A stretch of 64,000 nucleotides of DNA. It comes from JABMQB01 sp964575025 (GTDB taxonomy: Bacteria; Bacteroidota; Bacteroidia; Bacteroidales; Prolixibacteraceae). The notes beneath the pieces were generated by a model. That model worked only from the letters and a program-made list of their open reading frames with translations, searched no databases and had not been told where the DNA came from. Position numbers and translations under genes: made by a program. Shown here piece by piece: positions 8,711-18,253 of this stretch. The stretch spans positions 1 to 64,000 of the forward strand of contig CAZNPV010000005.1 in the NCBI GenBank assembly GCA_964575025.1. Direction: 5' to 3'. The number at the start of each line of letters is the position of its first letter. The stretch's first letter is position 1.

Positions 8711-8739
8711 AAAAAAGCCTGCTTTGATGAGAAGCAGGC
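8711..8739 (-). terminator. trp attenuator terminator 1 (distal)
   Basis: On the minus strand GCCTGCTT (8739-8732) pairs with AAGCAGGC (8724-8717) around loop CTCATCA, followed by six T (8716-8711). It sits between leader peptide 1 and leader peptide 2. CTTCTCA (8734-8728), spanning the 5' stem and loop, is the exact complement of TGAGAAG (8784-8778) inside the last codons of leader 1, so a stalled ribosome would allow an alternative antiterminator helix of 7 bp plus flanking G-U pairs. Confidence 0.9.
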
Positions 8740-8771
8740 CCTGTAACTATCTTTTAAAAATTACAATATGG

Positions 8772-8840
8772 CTATAACTTCTCACTGTTTCCAGTAAAAA
8801 GACCCCACCAAGGCAGCCATATTGTATTTTTCTGTTTCAT
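8772..8840 (-). CDS. trpL: trp leader peptide 1
   Basis: A 22-codon frame starting MKQKNTIWLPWW and ending in TAG at 8772. Trp codons are at positions 8, 11 and 12 (8819-8817, 8810-8805). The coding segment TACAATATGGCT (8826-8815) is perfectly complementary over 12 bp to AGCCATATTGTA (8773-8762), which starts at the stop codon: this is the 1:2 pairing of classical attenuators, formed only without a translating ribosome. It ends 33 nt before terminator 1. The promoter should lie between here and the end of sprA at 8909, but I could not identify a convincing one. Confidence 0.88.
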   Translation of the reverse strand: MKQKNTIWLPWWGLFTGNSEKL

Positions 8841-8908
8841 AATTGTCTCTTTTGAACAAACAAAAGAAAGAAATATTTTTATCAAAAGCAACCCTGTTCA
8901 GAAAATTT

Positions 8909-11900
8909 TTATTGCGCTAAGGTAAACCGGAAGCTAACCCCGAAATTCGTATTGGCAGTACGATAGGTATTGGACGTGAAAGGTGTATTGATTATTTTAT
9001 CAAAAAACAACCGCAACTGAAACCGGTCGCTGAGCATATAGTCTGCAGTGGCTTTAATGCTCAATACACTGGTGCCTGCGGTTATCTGGTTATCGTCTTC
9101 CACCAGTTTTCGCAGTATGGTTTTATTCTTCCTGTAGCTAAGATCTGCTGCTATATTCAGATCGTTGGAGTACGATTGCTGGGATTTTTTGGTTTTGATG
9201 ATAAGGTCCATATGTTCAAACCGGTATCCGAGACCAAATCCATATTCATTGCTCAGGTTTTCTGTCAGCTGGTTGTTGGCAAACGACATATTCAGCGTCC
9301 GGTTCCGCCTTATTTCTGCCCGGGTAGAAAGATCATTCACCCACATAAGATCCACATTGATCAGGGGACTGAACGCTTCTGTGATGGTAACCGAATTGAA
9401 CTCATAAGCCGGGATAAAGTTGTTCTGAATATCTCTAATATAGCTAAGTCCGTCCTCTTCTGCCAAATAATTCAGGTTGGTCAGAAACGAACCCACGGTA
9501 TAGGATGACCGGTAGGAGTGTGAGAAGTTCAGAGATTGTAAGATACGGTTCAGTCCGGGAATCTGATTAATCATGCCATCGTAAGATATTCGCCAGTTTG
9601 GACGGATGTGTTTAATCGATGGGAACATGTTCAGGGAGACCTTGTTGGGGTCCTGATTCTGGTAGGCTGCCAGGAACGCCGGTACCATTACCTCAACCGA
9701 TGTGGGGCCGTACCCATCGGGGAATGCTTCATTTCCCCGGGTGTACCCTTCTGAGGACGCTTCAACACGTTGTTCAGCAAGCCGTTCCGCAATGATTTTG
9801 CGGTATGCATTAAAATTATCAAATGCTTCAGAACGTTTCACTTCGCTGTTTCCAATGGCAAAAAAAGCGGTACCCCATGTAAAGGTTGACATGGTGAAGG
9901 TCCCTCCTTCTGAACGGCTGGTTCCCTCAAAAATGTCTGTGCTGTGATTGTAGGTAAAAAATTCCCTGAGGTTTCTGGCCATGGTACGCTCTGCATTGAG
10001 TTCAATCCGAAGGTCAGGAAGCGGTTCAATTGTGGAGCGTAAGGTGAATCGTTCGGTTTTATTGATGGCATACGGAGTGTTGAGCAGTGAGTCTGAGGTG
10101 ATCCATCCGTTTCGGGCAGCTTTCATGGGGAAACGGTCATCCTGCCACCCGAAGAGAAACGGTACCCCCGGAGCAAAACTCTCCGTAACAGGATAGGTCG
10201 AAAGTTCCGGTCCCGGCACGTACTTCCCGCCTCCAAACACTTTAGGCTCAGGAAGGTATCCGGGCAAAGCTGTCCCTCCCGAGATGCTGTAATTGGCCGA
10301 TATATTCTGCACCCCAAGAAGAATACGGGTACTCAGGTCCAGGATTTTTTTCAGAACATTGCTTACGGTTTTCATTCCGGTTACTTTGAGGGTTACCCCG
10401 GTTGCATCAACCGGGGTAGTAAACAAAATGCTGTTTTTATCCAGTACCTCCATGTCGCCCTGAATGGTTAATCCTTCGGCATTTGTGGCCTTGACTGTAA
10501 TATCTTCGGTATTGAGCTTATGGTTGATTCGTTTGGCTATATTGGCCATAAACGTTAAACCGTCTTCGGTATAGGTAACCTCTTTTTGTTCTTCAGGTTT
10601 TTGGGGTGTTGTTTGCCGGGATGGTTGAGCTGCTGCAGAACGGTTCTGTGAACCGTAACGCCGGCCAGTGCGCCTGTATTTGGAATTTATCTCTTTAAAA
10701 TACGGAACCAGGTTATAGATCTGGGTCAGGTTCATGTTGGTAAGAAAATTCCAGTTCATGGTATTTTGAACGGTATTTCCCAACCGGATGGTGTCGGCTG
10801 TAACCGGACCTGCCAGCCATCTGTACGTTCCCCGGTATTGAGTTGAAGCACTCATAAACCGGAGCAATTTGAATTTATTGATTGGTAGCTGATAGGAAAT
10901 ATTCACATTGTGGTTGTAAATCGTGGGTCGTCCCATATCATACAGGTTGTTCAGGATAGAATCCTTTTTCCACTGGTAATCATCGTCGTGTCTGTTGATC
11001 CGGCCTTCCGGTTCATCAATACGGGATGTGCTGTTTGACGAGAAATCAAAGCGCAGCGTTTGTGTAATGTTATACCGAAGATCAAAATACCGGTTCCACA
11101 GGAAATCTTTTTGGTAGGTTGTCGGAAGTTTCATCTCCGGATTGGTTACGTTCCGGGTCTGAATTTCATTGTATCTTCTTGAAAGATCGGTACGGAAGGA
11201 GATCTGTGTGGGTAAGGGGTAAAAGCCGAAATCGCCGATCAACCTGAGAGGCCCTTTCTGAAGAAATGATATTTTCTTGAACGGGGCAAACAGCTCGGAT
11301 CGTTTGCTGAAGTTGTAGGAAAACATCCCCCGGTAATTCTTATTGAGATTGTATTCTGTATTAATATTTCTGGCAAACGTTTCACTGTACGAGTAGGATA
11401 AGGCAAAATTCCGGGGCGATAGTACGCCCGGTTCTCCGGTGGCAGATTGGGGTTCAATGCGTATATTATTCAGATTGATGCTTTTACGGGTGACTACATC
11501 CTGAGAAATATTTTTTATCGAATCACGAATTTCAGTTGTTTCTGCATTTCTCAGCGATTCTTTAAGCTCTATATCCGGGTCCAGCGGGTTATATTTTGGG
11601 TTTTCCATGCTTTTGGAATACCCAACGTAGAGAGGCAGTCTGACCCCTATTTTTTCCGGGAAGAACTTACCCAGGTCAACCGAGGAGGTTATGTCGTATT
11701 CAACCAGATCTACCATGCTTCGGTTATTGATCGAACTTTCGATGCCTCCGAAACCTGCGGAACGACTTCTGCCGGCAAATGTTACCGATCCCAGGTCGGC
11801 CAGTCTGGCTGTTACTCTTCCATTAGCTGCCCAGCCCCCTTCTTCATCAAAATCCGTTAATCTCAGTTCGTTGACCCAGGCCTCAACCGAGCGGGGCCCG

Positions 11901-14900
11901 GTATTGATCGTCTTTTTCGGATTTTTTATCCCGATCATAATGACCGCCACATTGCCCAGGTTTGGATTTCCTTTTATTTTAACCCGGTTTTTTCCCTCAA
12001 ACCATCCTTCGTGAGACACATCGAATATATCCTGCAGACTGAGGGTAGATCCTTCGCGGCGTATTTCAGCGTTTCTTGCCTGCTTGACGTCGGTAAACAG
12101 ATCCAGGGATACGTTGAGGCGGTTTTCATCCGGCCACACAATATAACGGTCTGACACAAGTTCCCCGTTATACCTGCCGGATGAATGAGGAGTAAGTTTT
12201 AAGGGGATCTCGTATTCATAGTAGTTGAAATTGTAATCGGAACCCAGGCGGATGAACAGTGATACCTCGTTGTCTTCCAGTTCATAACCTTCGATCTGTT
12301 CGGCATGTACTTCCATCCGGAGCCTTTTGTATCTTCTGAAATCCATGCCGATGTTTTTATAGGAAGCCCTGGCATCCCCCTGTTCAAGGTTTATAACCTT
12401 GAGTACCATTGATTGTTCATTTAGCTGCCGGAGCTGAGGATTTGCCGGATCAATTACCCGGTTAATATCGGGAGGTAAGATGTAATTGATGGGCTGACGG
12501 CTTCCGTTTTCCTCAATGTTTACCGCTGACACATCAAATTCTGTGGCCGGTGTTACAACCGCGTCTTCGGAAAGGTCCCGTGTGTACCTCCGCCAGTCAG
12601 CACGCACCAGGTTCAGCGTGGCAAAACGCAATACCACCGGATCGGAAAAATGGGTCAGGAACATACGCATGAAACGGATCGATTTAAAATCATTGATTGA
12701 TCCGTAAACTTCATCGGGATTCTTGACCGGGATTTTAAACTGGTACCATTTCACATGCTCTGTTTCTCCGTTTTTCAACTGCACATTCGCCTCGCGGATA
12801 TCGGTAATGTAGTTTTGCCCAAGGACCATATCCTCTTTCCGGAGGCTTACCTGATACTGATAATACCGTTCGTATTCATTCAGGGTGTTGTCATCATTAA
12901 TGTCTTCGATATCAGGCAAGGTATAGGACGATGTGGGATAAGATTCGGGTGACATCTCCGTAGTGGGAGAGTTGCCATCCATTCCGTTGTATTTTTTATA
13001 CCGTTCAAGGATGCCCAGTTGCTGGTCGTCATATTCTGATCCGCGGTAATATTGGTAGTTATCGGCAGAAGGATCTTCCGCGATGATTTCATATGCCTGG
13101 GGATCCAGGATATTCCGGAGGGTTTCAAGGTACGAACTGAAAAAGTCCTTTTCGTCGTCATCCCCTAATCCGTCTAATCCCACATCCTGATATTGCCTGG
13201 TTTCCGTACGGGCATCAAAGGAATTGACGAGGGACTGTTGGGTTGGCACCCGTCCCCAGATGGTTGTATCTACGTGAACCACCTCGCTGGAAGTAGGCAA
13301 GCCGTTTTCAAAGGTTTTTTTTGAATCTTTCAGAATGTCTTCTGAGATTTCTCCGAGGTTAAAGTACAGGTCCCCTCCCGTGTGCGTTCCTGTTTCATCG
13401 TTGATAAAAGGATCCATCATCCAGAATTCAATGAATTCGATGTTCTGGCTTTCAAAGTCACTGGATTCAATTTCCCGCATGATTCCTCCCCAGCGGGATT
13501 CCGGATCGCGCAGGGTTCCATCGGGATTTAATCCTGCGGAATAGGCCGTAGGTGCACTGTCATAATTGTAGGGTCCCCGCTCGGAGGGATAAAAAGCCAG
13601 ATCCAAAACGGAAATATTGGTGGGTTGGCCCACCGGTGATTCTTTGGCCGGGAATATCTCTTTTTCAAAAATCTCCCGGACCAGGTGATTCGATTGCAGG
13701 TCTTTGTCATTCTTGATGTGGTTGGGAGTCAGTGCGTTATTTCTCAGAAACAGCGGATCGATGACATACCAGGCTAACAGGGCCCTGTTAAACCCGTAGG
13801 CAAGGGAACCGGAAGTATTTGCCTCGGCAAACTGTTGCTGATACTGAGGAGTACTGGCCATTACCCATTTTTGCTTGGTCCGCATGTCGATATTGGTTTT
13901 GGTACTCTCAAAGTCATCGATATAGGCAGTTCCTCCCTTTTCAATGATTTTGGAGTGTCCGGGGAACAGGCGTGCAACTTCACCATCGACATTAATGCTT
14001 GAAGGGGCTTTGGTATCATAAAAAGGCAGGAGATCCACCATTTTTGTCAGGAATTGGCTTTGGGTGTTGTATCGGGCATCGAAACCCACAATTGTGTTTG
14101 CAATCGGATCTTCTCCATAGTCTACTTTCTGGGTTAAGGGTCGTTCCCGCATGTGTAACATGGTGGCAGCGAGGTTAAAATTATCCGAAAAGGCGTAGTT
14201 GGCATGAGCCCCCAGCATGGTTTTTCGCTGCATGGTGAACAGGTCTTCACTTTCTGTTGAGATCTGAATCGGGGTCCCGGCCTCAAGCAATCCCTGGTTA
14301 ATGATTTTTACACGCCCCAGAGTATAATCAACGGTATAGTCTACATTTTCAACCAACTCGCGGCCCCCGGCTGTTACTTTAACAGATCCCTGGGCCAGGT
14401 TGATGGACCCGATCGAGATCTCTGAGCCTGAAGAACCTTTGAAACTTCCTGTGATCAGGTATTTGTTGTGCTCGGCATCCTGACCGGCAATGGTCTTGGT
14501 TGAATCGTACAACGATTGAAAAACATATTTTTCAATGAACCGGGGTTCCCGGATCGAATCAGCCAGGTTTTGTCCGAAAGGCTCTACAACCGGAAAAATG
14601 ATATGGGCAGACCTTGATCGGGCTGTAATCCCTTCGATATAATCGAATACTCCGTCTTTATAAGGATCTTTCTGTTTATTCAGCTTATCCAGGTTCATCA
14701 CTTCCAGAAGGATGTGCCCTTCGATTCTGCTTTCGGGAAGGTAGTTGATATAGGTGCCTGTAGAATCGTTTTGGTACATGACGTTTAAAACAAACTCATC
14801 GCTGGTCAACTGAAATGCGTCCAGCTTGTAAATATTTTTCATCATCAGGTCCCATGTGGGAAGCGAAGGCGAGAGGTTGGTTCCTTTGAGAAGTTTCACA

Positions 14901-16420
14901 ATAAGGGTTTGTGGGGCATCAATCCCGTCGGTCGAGAATTCCCCTACCTGATAGGTTTTCCCGTTGGCTGTAAAATTAAAGGCTATGGCCAGTACCTCGT
15001 CGGAATTTAAAGCGTGGTTCAGCGAAATATACCCCAGTTGTTCATTGACTGTGTATTCATTGCTGTTTAATTTTCTGGCATTTTCGAGCTTTTCAAAATC
15101 TTTTCCTCCGACAAATAAACTACCCAGCAAAGCCATGGTTGAGGTGATGTTCTCGGCATCCCGAATGGCCCCATAGGTACTTGTCATCTGTTGGTACATG
15201 CCGTTGGCTTCGTTGGTGGGGTACAGGTTGTCTGGAAACGGAAGGCCTGTGGTTTCCCGGAAATCCGTTACTTCATTGTATATGTGGGGTTCTCTTTCAC
15301 CCAGGTCCTGCAATGCGATCAGGTTTCGTGAATCGGTAAAATTGCTTGTTTTGTTCGTTACCCAGACCTCAACTTTGTTGATGGTTATGTTTGACTGAAT
15401 GAACTGCAAATTTCGCAGGGCTTCGTTGTAATGGTCCCGGAAATATTGAGCCAGGAAGAAATGCCGGTTGGCATCGTAATCATGGGCTGAGAATTCGAAA
15501 TTTGTGATTTGCGCACCGCCCTCTGTTTCCATCGATTTTGTTTCCCCTTTATGCTGGGAAAAAAGGGTTGTCAGGGTAAGTTTCCCAAACTGCATTTCTG
15601 TTTTAACCCCGAAAAGGTTGGATGCTCCGGTGATTAAGGAGCCACTCAGGGGCAGGGAAACATTCCCGGCTTCAATTCGTTTAATGATCTCATCTTCATC
15701 GCCGGTGTATTCAATGTTCATTTTGTTTTCGTAATCAAACGATGCTTCGGTATTGTAGTTGACCCGCATTTGCAGTTTGTCCCCGATTTCACCCATTACA
15801 TTCATTTGTATCTTTTCATCAAAATCGAAGGTGGGAACTTTACGCAGCCGTTCAGGGATCGCGGGATTTTCAGTGGCATTCATCTGGTATCCGAAGCTTA
15901 CCTCCACGTATCCCTGAGGCCGGATGTTTACCGTGTTGCCTCCGAAAATGCGGTTAAATGCTTCGCCTCCGATGGTAAGCTTTGGAATCAGTGAATTCTG
16001 GTACCGGGCATCCTGAATTTCCGAACGCTGCTTCCAGTAATCTTTGATCGATTTCTCGAAATCATACTTCATGTAATCATTAAGGGTCATGGATCTGGGA
16101 AGCCGGTAATTAAAATCGCCGATTTTCTGGTAGAAGATATATTCACCGGTCAGCGGATCGTACTCAATTTCGTACCGTATGTTGTCCGGTTTTTCCAGGA
16201 ATAATTTGGAGGTATCTTCTTCGGCAATGGAAAATGCCGGCTGGTCCTCAAAGGGAAAAGGCAACCTACCGGTGGTATCTCTATCTGTCGTATCCTGGGG
16301 TAAAAAAAGATAATCCCGGGGACCTGACGGGTGCTTAAGGTGCGACCGTGCATACAGGTTCATCCCCAGGAAACATACTAAAACGGTAAAGGCAAATATA
16401 GTACGTACGAATCTTCTCAA
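8909..16420 (-). CDS. sprA: SprA, outer-membrane translocon of the type IX secretion system (gliding motility protein family)
   Basis: A 2503-residue protein. SprA (Sov) forms the very large single-chain beta-barrel through which T9SS substrates cross the outer membrane. The N terminus (RRFVRTIFAFTVLVCFLGMNLYA) is a signal peptide; the rest is dominated by aromatic, alternating beta-strand sequence and ends in FRFTLAQ, a typical barrel end. An acidic linker with PQKPEEQKE lies near residues 1930-1950. The only start giving the signal peptide is TTG at 16420; no upstream in-frame ATG exists before a stop. It follows ruvA by 2 bp and so is likely co-transcribed with pdxA and ruvA. The T9SS-sorted protein at 39180 would be one of its clients. 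Confidence 0.95.
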   Translation of the reverse strand: MRRFVRTIFAFTVLVCFLGMNLYARSHLKHPSGPRDYLFLPQDTTDRDTTGRLPFPFEDQPAFSIAEEDTSKLFLEKPDNIRYEIEYDPLTGEYIFYQKIGDFNYRLPRSMTLNDYMKYDFEKSIKDYWKQRSEIQDARYQNSLIPKLTIGGEAFNRIFGGNTVNIRPQGYVEVSFGYQMNATENPAIPERLRKVPTFDFDEKIQMNVMGEIGDKLQMRVNYNTEASFDYENKMNIEYTGDEDEIIKRIEAGNVSLPLSGSLITGASNLFGVKTEMQFGKLTLTTLFSQHKGETKSMETEGGAQITNFEFSAHDYDANRHFFLAQYFRDHYNEALRNLQFIQSNITINKVEVWVTNKTSNFTDSRNLIALQDLGEREPHIYNEVTDFRETTGLPFPDNLYPTNEANGMYQQMTSTYGAIRDAENITSTMALLGSLFVGGKDFEKLENARKLNSNEYTVNEQLGYISLNHALNSDEVLAIAFNFTANGKTYQVGEFSTDGIDAPQTLIVKLLKGTNLSPSLPTWDLMMKNIYKLDAFQLTSDEFVLNVMYQNDSTGTYINYLPESRIEGHILLEVMNLDKLNKQKDPYKDGVFDYIEGITARSRSAHIIFPVVEPFGQNLADSIREPRFIEKYVFQSLYDSTKTIAGQDAEHNKYLITGSFKGSSGSEISIGSINLAQGSVKVTAGGRELVENVDYTVDYTLGRVKIINQGLLEAGTPIQISTESEDLFTMQRKTMLGAHANYAFSDNFNLAATMLHMRERPLTQKVDYGEDPIANTIVGFDARYNTQSQFLTKMVDLLPFYDTKAPSSINVDGEVARLFPGHSKIIEKGGTAYIDDFESTKTNIDMRTKQKWVMASTPQYQQQFAEANTSGSLAYGFNRALLAWYVIDPLFLRNNALTPNHIKNDKDLQSNHLVREIFEKEIFPAKESPVGQPTNISVLDLAFYPSERGPYNYDSAPTAYSAGLNPDGTLRDPESRWGGIMREIESSDFESQNIEFIEFWMMDPFINDETGTHTGGDLYFNLGEISEDILKDSKKTFENGLPTSSEVVHVDTTIWGRVPTQQSLVNSFDARTETRQYQDVGLDGLGDDDEKDFFSSYLETLRNILDPQAYEIIAEDPSADNYQYYRGSEYDDQQLGILERYKKYNGMDGNSPTTEMSPESYPTSSYTLPDIEDINDDNTLNEYERYYQYQVSLRKEDMVLGQNYITDIREANVQLKNGETEHVKWYQFKIPVKNPDEVYGSINDFKSIRFMRMFLTHFSDPVVLRFATLNLVRADWRRYTRDLSEDAVVTPATEFDVSAVNIEENGSRQPINYILPPDINRVIDPANPQLRQLNEQSMVLKVINLEQGDARASYKNIGMDFRRYKRLRMEVHAEQIEGYELEDNEVSLFIRLGSDYNFNYYEYEIPLKLTPHSSGRYNGELVSDRYIVWPDENRLNVSLDLFTDVKQARNAEIRREGSTLSLQDIFDVSHEGWFEGKNRVKIKGNPNLGNVAVIMIGIKNPKKTINTGPRSVEAWVNELRLTDFDEEGGWAANGRVTARLADLGSVTFAGRSRSAGFGGIESSINNRSMVDLVEYDITSSVDLGKFFPEKIGVRLPLYVGYSKSMENPKYNPLDPDIELKESLRNAETTEIRDSIKNISQDVVTRKSINLNNIRIEPQSATGEPGVLSPRNFALSYSYSETFARNINTEYNLNKNYRGMFSYNFSKRSELFAPFKKISFLQKGPLRLIGDFGFYPLPTQISFRTDLSRRYNEIQTRNVTNPEMKLPTTYQKDFLWNRYFDLRYNITQTLRFDFSSNSTSRIDEPEGRINRHDDDYQWKKDSILNNLYDMGRPTIYNHNVNISYQLPINKFKLLRFMSASTQYRGTYRWLAGPVTADTIRLGNTVQNTMNWNFLTNMNLTQIYNLVPYFKEINSKYRRTGRRYGSQNRSAAAQPSRQTTPQKPEEQKEVTYTEDGLTFMANIAKRINHKLNTEDITVKATNAEGLTIQGDMEVLDKNSILFTTPVDATGVTLKVTGMKTVSNVLKKILDLSTRILLGVQNISANYSISGGTALPGYLPEPKVFGGGKYVPGPELSTYPVTESFAPGVPFLFGWQDDRFPMKAARNGWITSDSLLNTPYAINKTERFTLRSTIEPLPDLRIELNAERTMARNLREFFTYNHSTDIFEGTSRSEGGTFTMSTFTWGTAFFAIGNSEVKRSEAFDNFNAYRKIIAERLAEQRVEASSEGYTRGNEAFPDGYGPTSVEVMVPAFLAAYQNQDPNKVSLNMFPSIKHIRPNWRISYDGMINQIPGLNRILQSLNFSHSYRSSYTVGSFLTNLNYLAEEDGLSYIRDIQNNFIPAYEFNSVTITEAFSPLINVDLMWVNDLSTRAEIRRNRTLNMSFANNQLTENLSNEYGFGLGYRFEHMDLIIKTKKSQQSYSNDLNIAADLSYRKNKTILRKLVEDDNQITAGTSVLSIKATADYMLSDRFQLRLFFDKIINTPFTSNTYRTANTNFGVSFRFTLAQ

Positions 16421-16422
16421 GT

Positions 16423-17004
16423 TTACAGTCTTTTTAACGCTTGTTTGATTACCTTTTCAACAGTCAATCCTGGTTCTTCTTTCAAGATGTTGTCAAGTAC
16501 CTTCTCTGCATCTCTTTTTGCAAAGCCTAACATGACTAATGCAGATAACGATTCATTTCGTATTGTATTGTCTGAAGGCGTTAAAATATGGCTGGTATCG
16601 GCGATTTTCCCAAGTTTGTCTTTCAGGTCGATGAGGATCCGCTGGGCTGTTTTGGCCCCTATTCCTTTTATGCTTTTTAAGGTGTTTACATCGTCGGTTG
16701 AAATAGCGGATACAATTTCGTCGGGGCTTAACGAGGAAAGCATCATGATCGCCGTATTGGCTCCTACGCCGTTTACAGATATCAGATTCTTAAAAAGTTC
16801 CCGCTCTGCGTCCCCGGCAAATCCATAAAGCAGGTGGGCGTCTTCCCGGACAATCTGGTGGATTAGTACTTTTGCTGCTTTTTGCGTATGTAATTGAGTA
16901 TAGGTATGCAAGGAAATTTTAACGGAATAACCGATGCCTCCGGCTTCAATCACTAAACCTGCCGGGTTTAGTTTGATAATTTCTCCTTTAATAAATTCGT
17001 ACAT
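16423..17004 (-). CDS. ruvA: Holliday junction helicase subunit RuvA
   Basis: RuvA binds four-way junctions as a tetramer and loads RuvB for branch migration. The 193-residue protein has the N-terminal OB domain (MYEFIKGEI, IEAGGIGYSVKIS), two helix-hairpin-helix motifs (SVNGVGANTA and IKGIGAKTAQRILIDLK) and a C-terminal three-helix domain that contacts RuvB (MLGFAKRDAEKVLD). It lies 12 bp after pdxA and 2 bp before sprA; ruvA next to sprA is a gene order I recall from other Bacteroidota. Confidence 0.96.
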   Translation of the reverse strand: MYEFIKGEIIKLNPAGLVIEAGGIGYSVKISLHTYTQLHTQKAAKVLIHQIVREDAHLLYGFAGDAERELFKNLISVNGVGANTAIMMLSSLSPDEIVSAISTDDVNTLKSIKGIGAKTAQRILIDLKDKLGKIADTSHILTPSDNTIRNESLSALVMLGFAKRDAEKVLDNILKEEPGLTVEKVIKQALKRL

Positions 17005-17016
17005 GGCTTACAGGAT

Positions 17017-18123
17017 TTATACATCGGAATCTTCTTCATTCGTTTCCATATCGATGTTTTCATCAACATGATTCGGATTGATGTCGAATTTTTTTAAGGG
17101 GTTTTTTGATATTTCAGCATATAGTTCCCGGTTTCTGCAGATATCAATCGCCAGGTACAGGGCTTCACGGAATGATTCGTGAGATGCTTTTCCTTCACCG
17201 GCAATATTATAAGCTGTTCCGTGATCGGGAGAGGTTCTGACGACAGGTAATCCTGCGGTGAAGTTTACTCCTTTTTCAAAGGAAACAAGCTTAAAAGGAG
17301 CCAGTCCCTGGTCGTGATACATAGCCAGGGTTGCATCAAACCGGGCATAATCGCCTGAACCAAAAAAGCCGTCGGCAGGATAAGGACCCATAACGATTAT
17401 TCCTTTTTCACGGATTTCCTGAATGGCGGGGATAATGATTTCCTGTTCTTCGTTTCCAAGCAAACCGTCGTCCCCGGCATGTGGATTGAGCCCCAGCACA
17501 GCAATCCGGGGTGACGTGATCATGAAATCCTCAACCAGGGAGCGGTAAAGAATGGTAAGTTTCGAGAGGAGCACCTCCTTCGTGAGGTGTTCAGAAACCC
17601 TGGCCAGGGGAACATGACCGGTTGCGACACCAACGCGTAACTGCTCACTGACCATCAACATCAGGAAATCCGTTACCCCGAATTTTTGTGTCAGATATTC
17701 TGTATGCCCCGGGAAGGAGAATTTCTCACTTTGTATATTGTTTTTATTGATGGGAGCTGTAACCAATGCATCAATATCCCCGTTATGAAGGTCGTTAACG
17801 GCTCTTTCAAGGGCCATATAGGAGGACTCTCCGGCCATGGGTGTGGATTTTCCCAGTTCTACCCTGATGTTCTCATCAATGCAATTAATGATACTGGCTC
17901 TTTTAACGGCTGCTTCCCCCGGATGTCGGATATGGTTAAAACTCAGATTGTCAATGTTAAGTGCTTTCCTGTGGTATGCTGCTACCTTGGGTGATCCGTA
18001 GATGATCGGGGTACACAACTCCAGGATATGCGGATCCAGAAGGGTTTTCAGAATAACCTCGTAACTGATCCCGTTTATGTCCCCATGTGAGATCCCGACT
18101 TTAATTTTGTCTTTTTTTGTCAT
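17017..18123 (-). CDS. pdxA: 4-hydroxythreonine-4-phosphate dehydrogenase
   Basis: PdxA oxidises 4-phosphohydroxy-L-threonine using NAD, a step of DXP-dependent pyridoxal phosphate synthesis. The 368-residue protein shows GDINGISYE near the N terminus, and the three metal-ligand His regions PGHTEYL, NPHAGDDG and AMYHDQGLAPFK, then RTSPDHGTAYNIAG. It ends in an acidic tail. It is the first gene of the pdxA-ruvA-sprA unit, and a consensus Bacteroidota promoter lies about 50 nt upstream (18172-18202). Confidence 0.95.
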   Translation of the reverse strand: MTKKDKIKVGISHGDINGISYEVILKTLLDPHILELCTPIIYGSPKVAAYHRKALNIDNLSFNHIRHPGEAAVKRASIINCIDENIRVELGKSTPMAGESSYMALERAVNDLHNGDIDALVTAPINKNNIQSEKFSFPGHTEYLTQKFGVTDFLMLMVSEQLRVGVATGHVPLARVSEHLTKEVLLSKLTILYRSLVEDFMITSPRIAVLGLNPHAGDDGLLGNEEQEIIIPAIQEIREKGIIVMGPYPADGFFGSGDYARFDATLAMYHDQGLAPFKLVSFEKGVNFTAGLPVVRTSPDHGTAYNIAGEGKASHESFREALYLAIDICRNRELYAEISKNPLKKFDINPNHVDENIDMETNEEDSDV

Positions 18124-18171
18124 CTTTTTAGGGTATGAATATGGATTGAATAGCCTGTTTTATTTCCGGTC

Positions 18172-18202
18172 CAAAGTTAATTTTTTATTTGTGAGACTCA
18201 AA
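18172..18202 (-). promoter_or_regulatory. Bacteroidota-type promoter for pdxA-ruvA-sprA
   Basis: On the minus strand TTTG (18202-18199), 19 nt, then TAACTTTG (18179-18172). This matches the primary sigma consensus of Bacteroidota (TTTG-N19-21-TAnnTTTG) at all fixed positions. It places transcription start near 18166, about 43 nt before the pdxA ATG. Confidence 0.75.
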
Positions 18203-18253
18203 GCTTCCTGCCAGGTTAACAAGATGGATTTCTTCTTTGTTAATTAGGTGGAT

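Noticed and set aside
8741..8908. Riboswitch or T-box before the trp operon
   Set aside because: No T-box sequence (such as TGGNACC) or aptamer core is seen; the Trp-rich frames explain the terminators.
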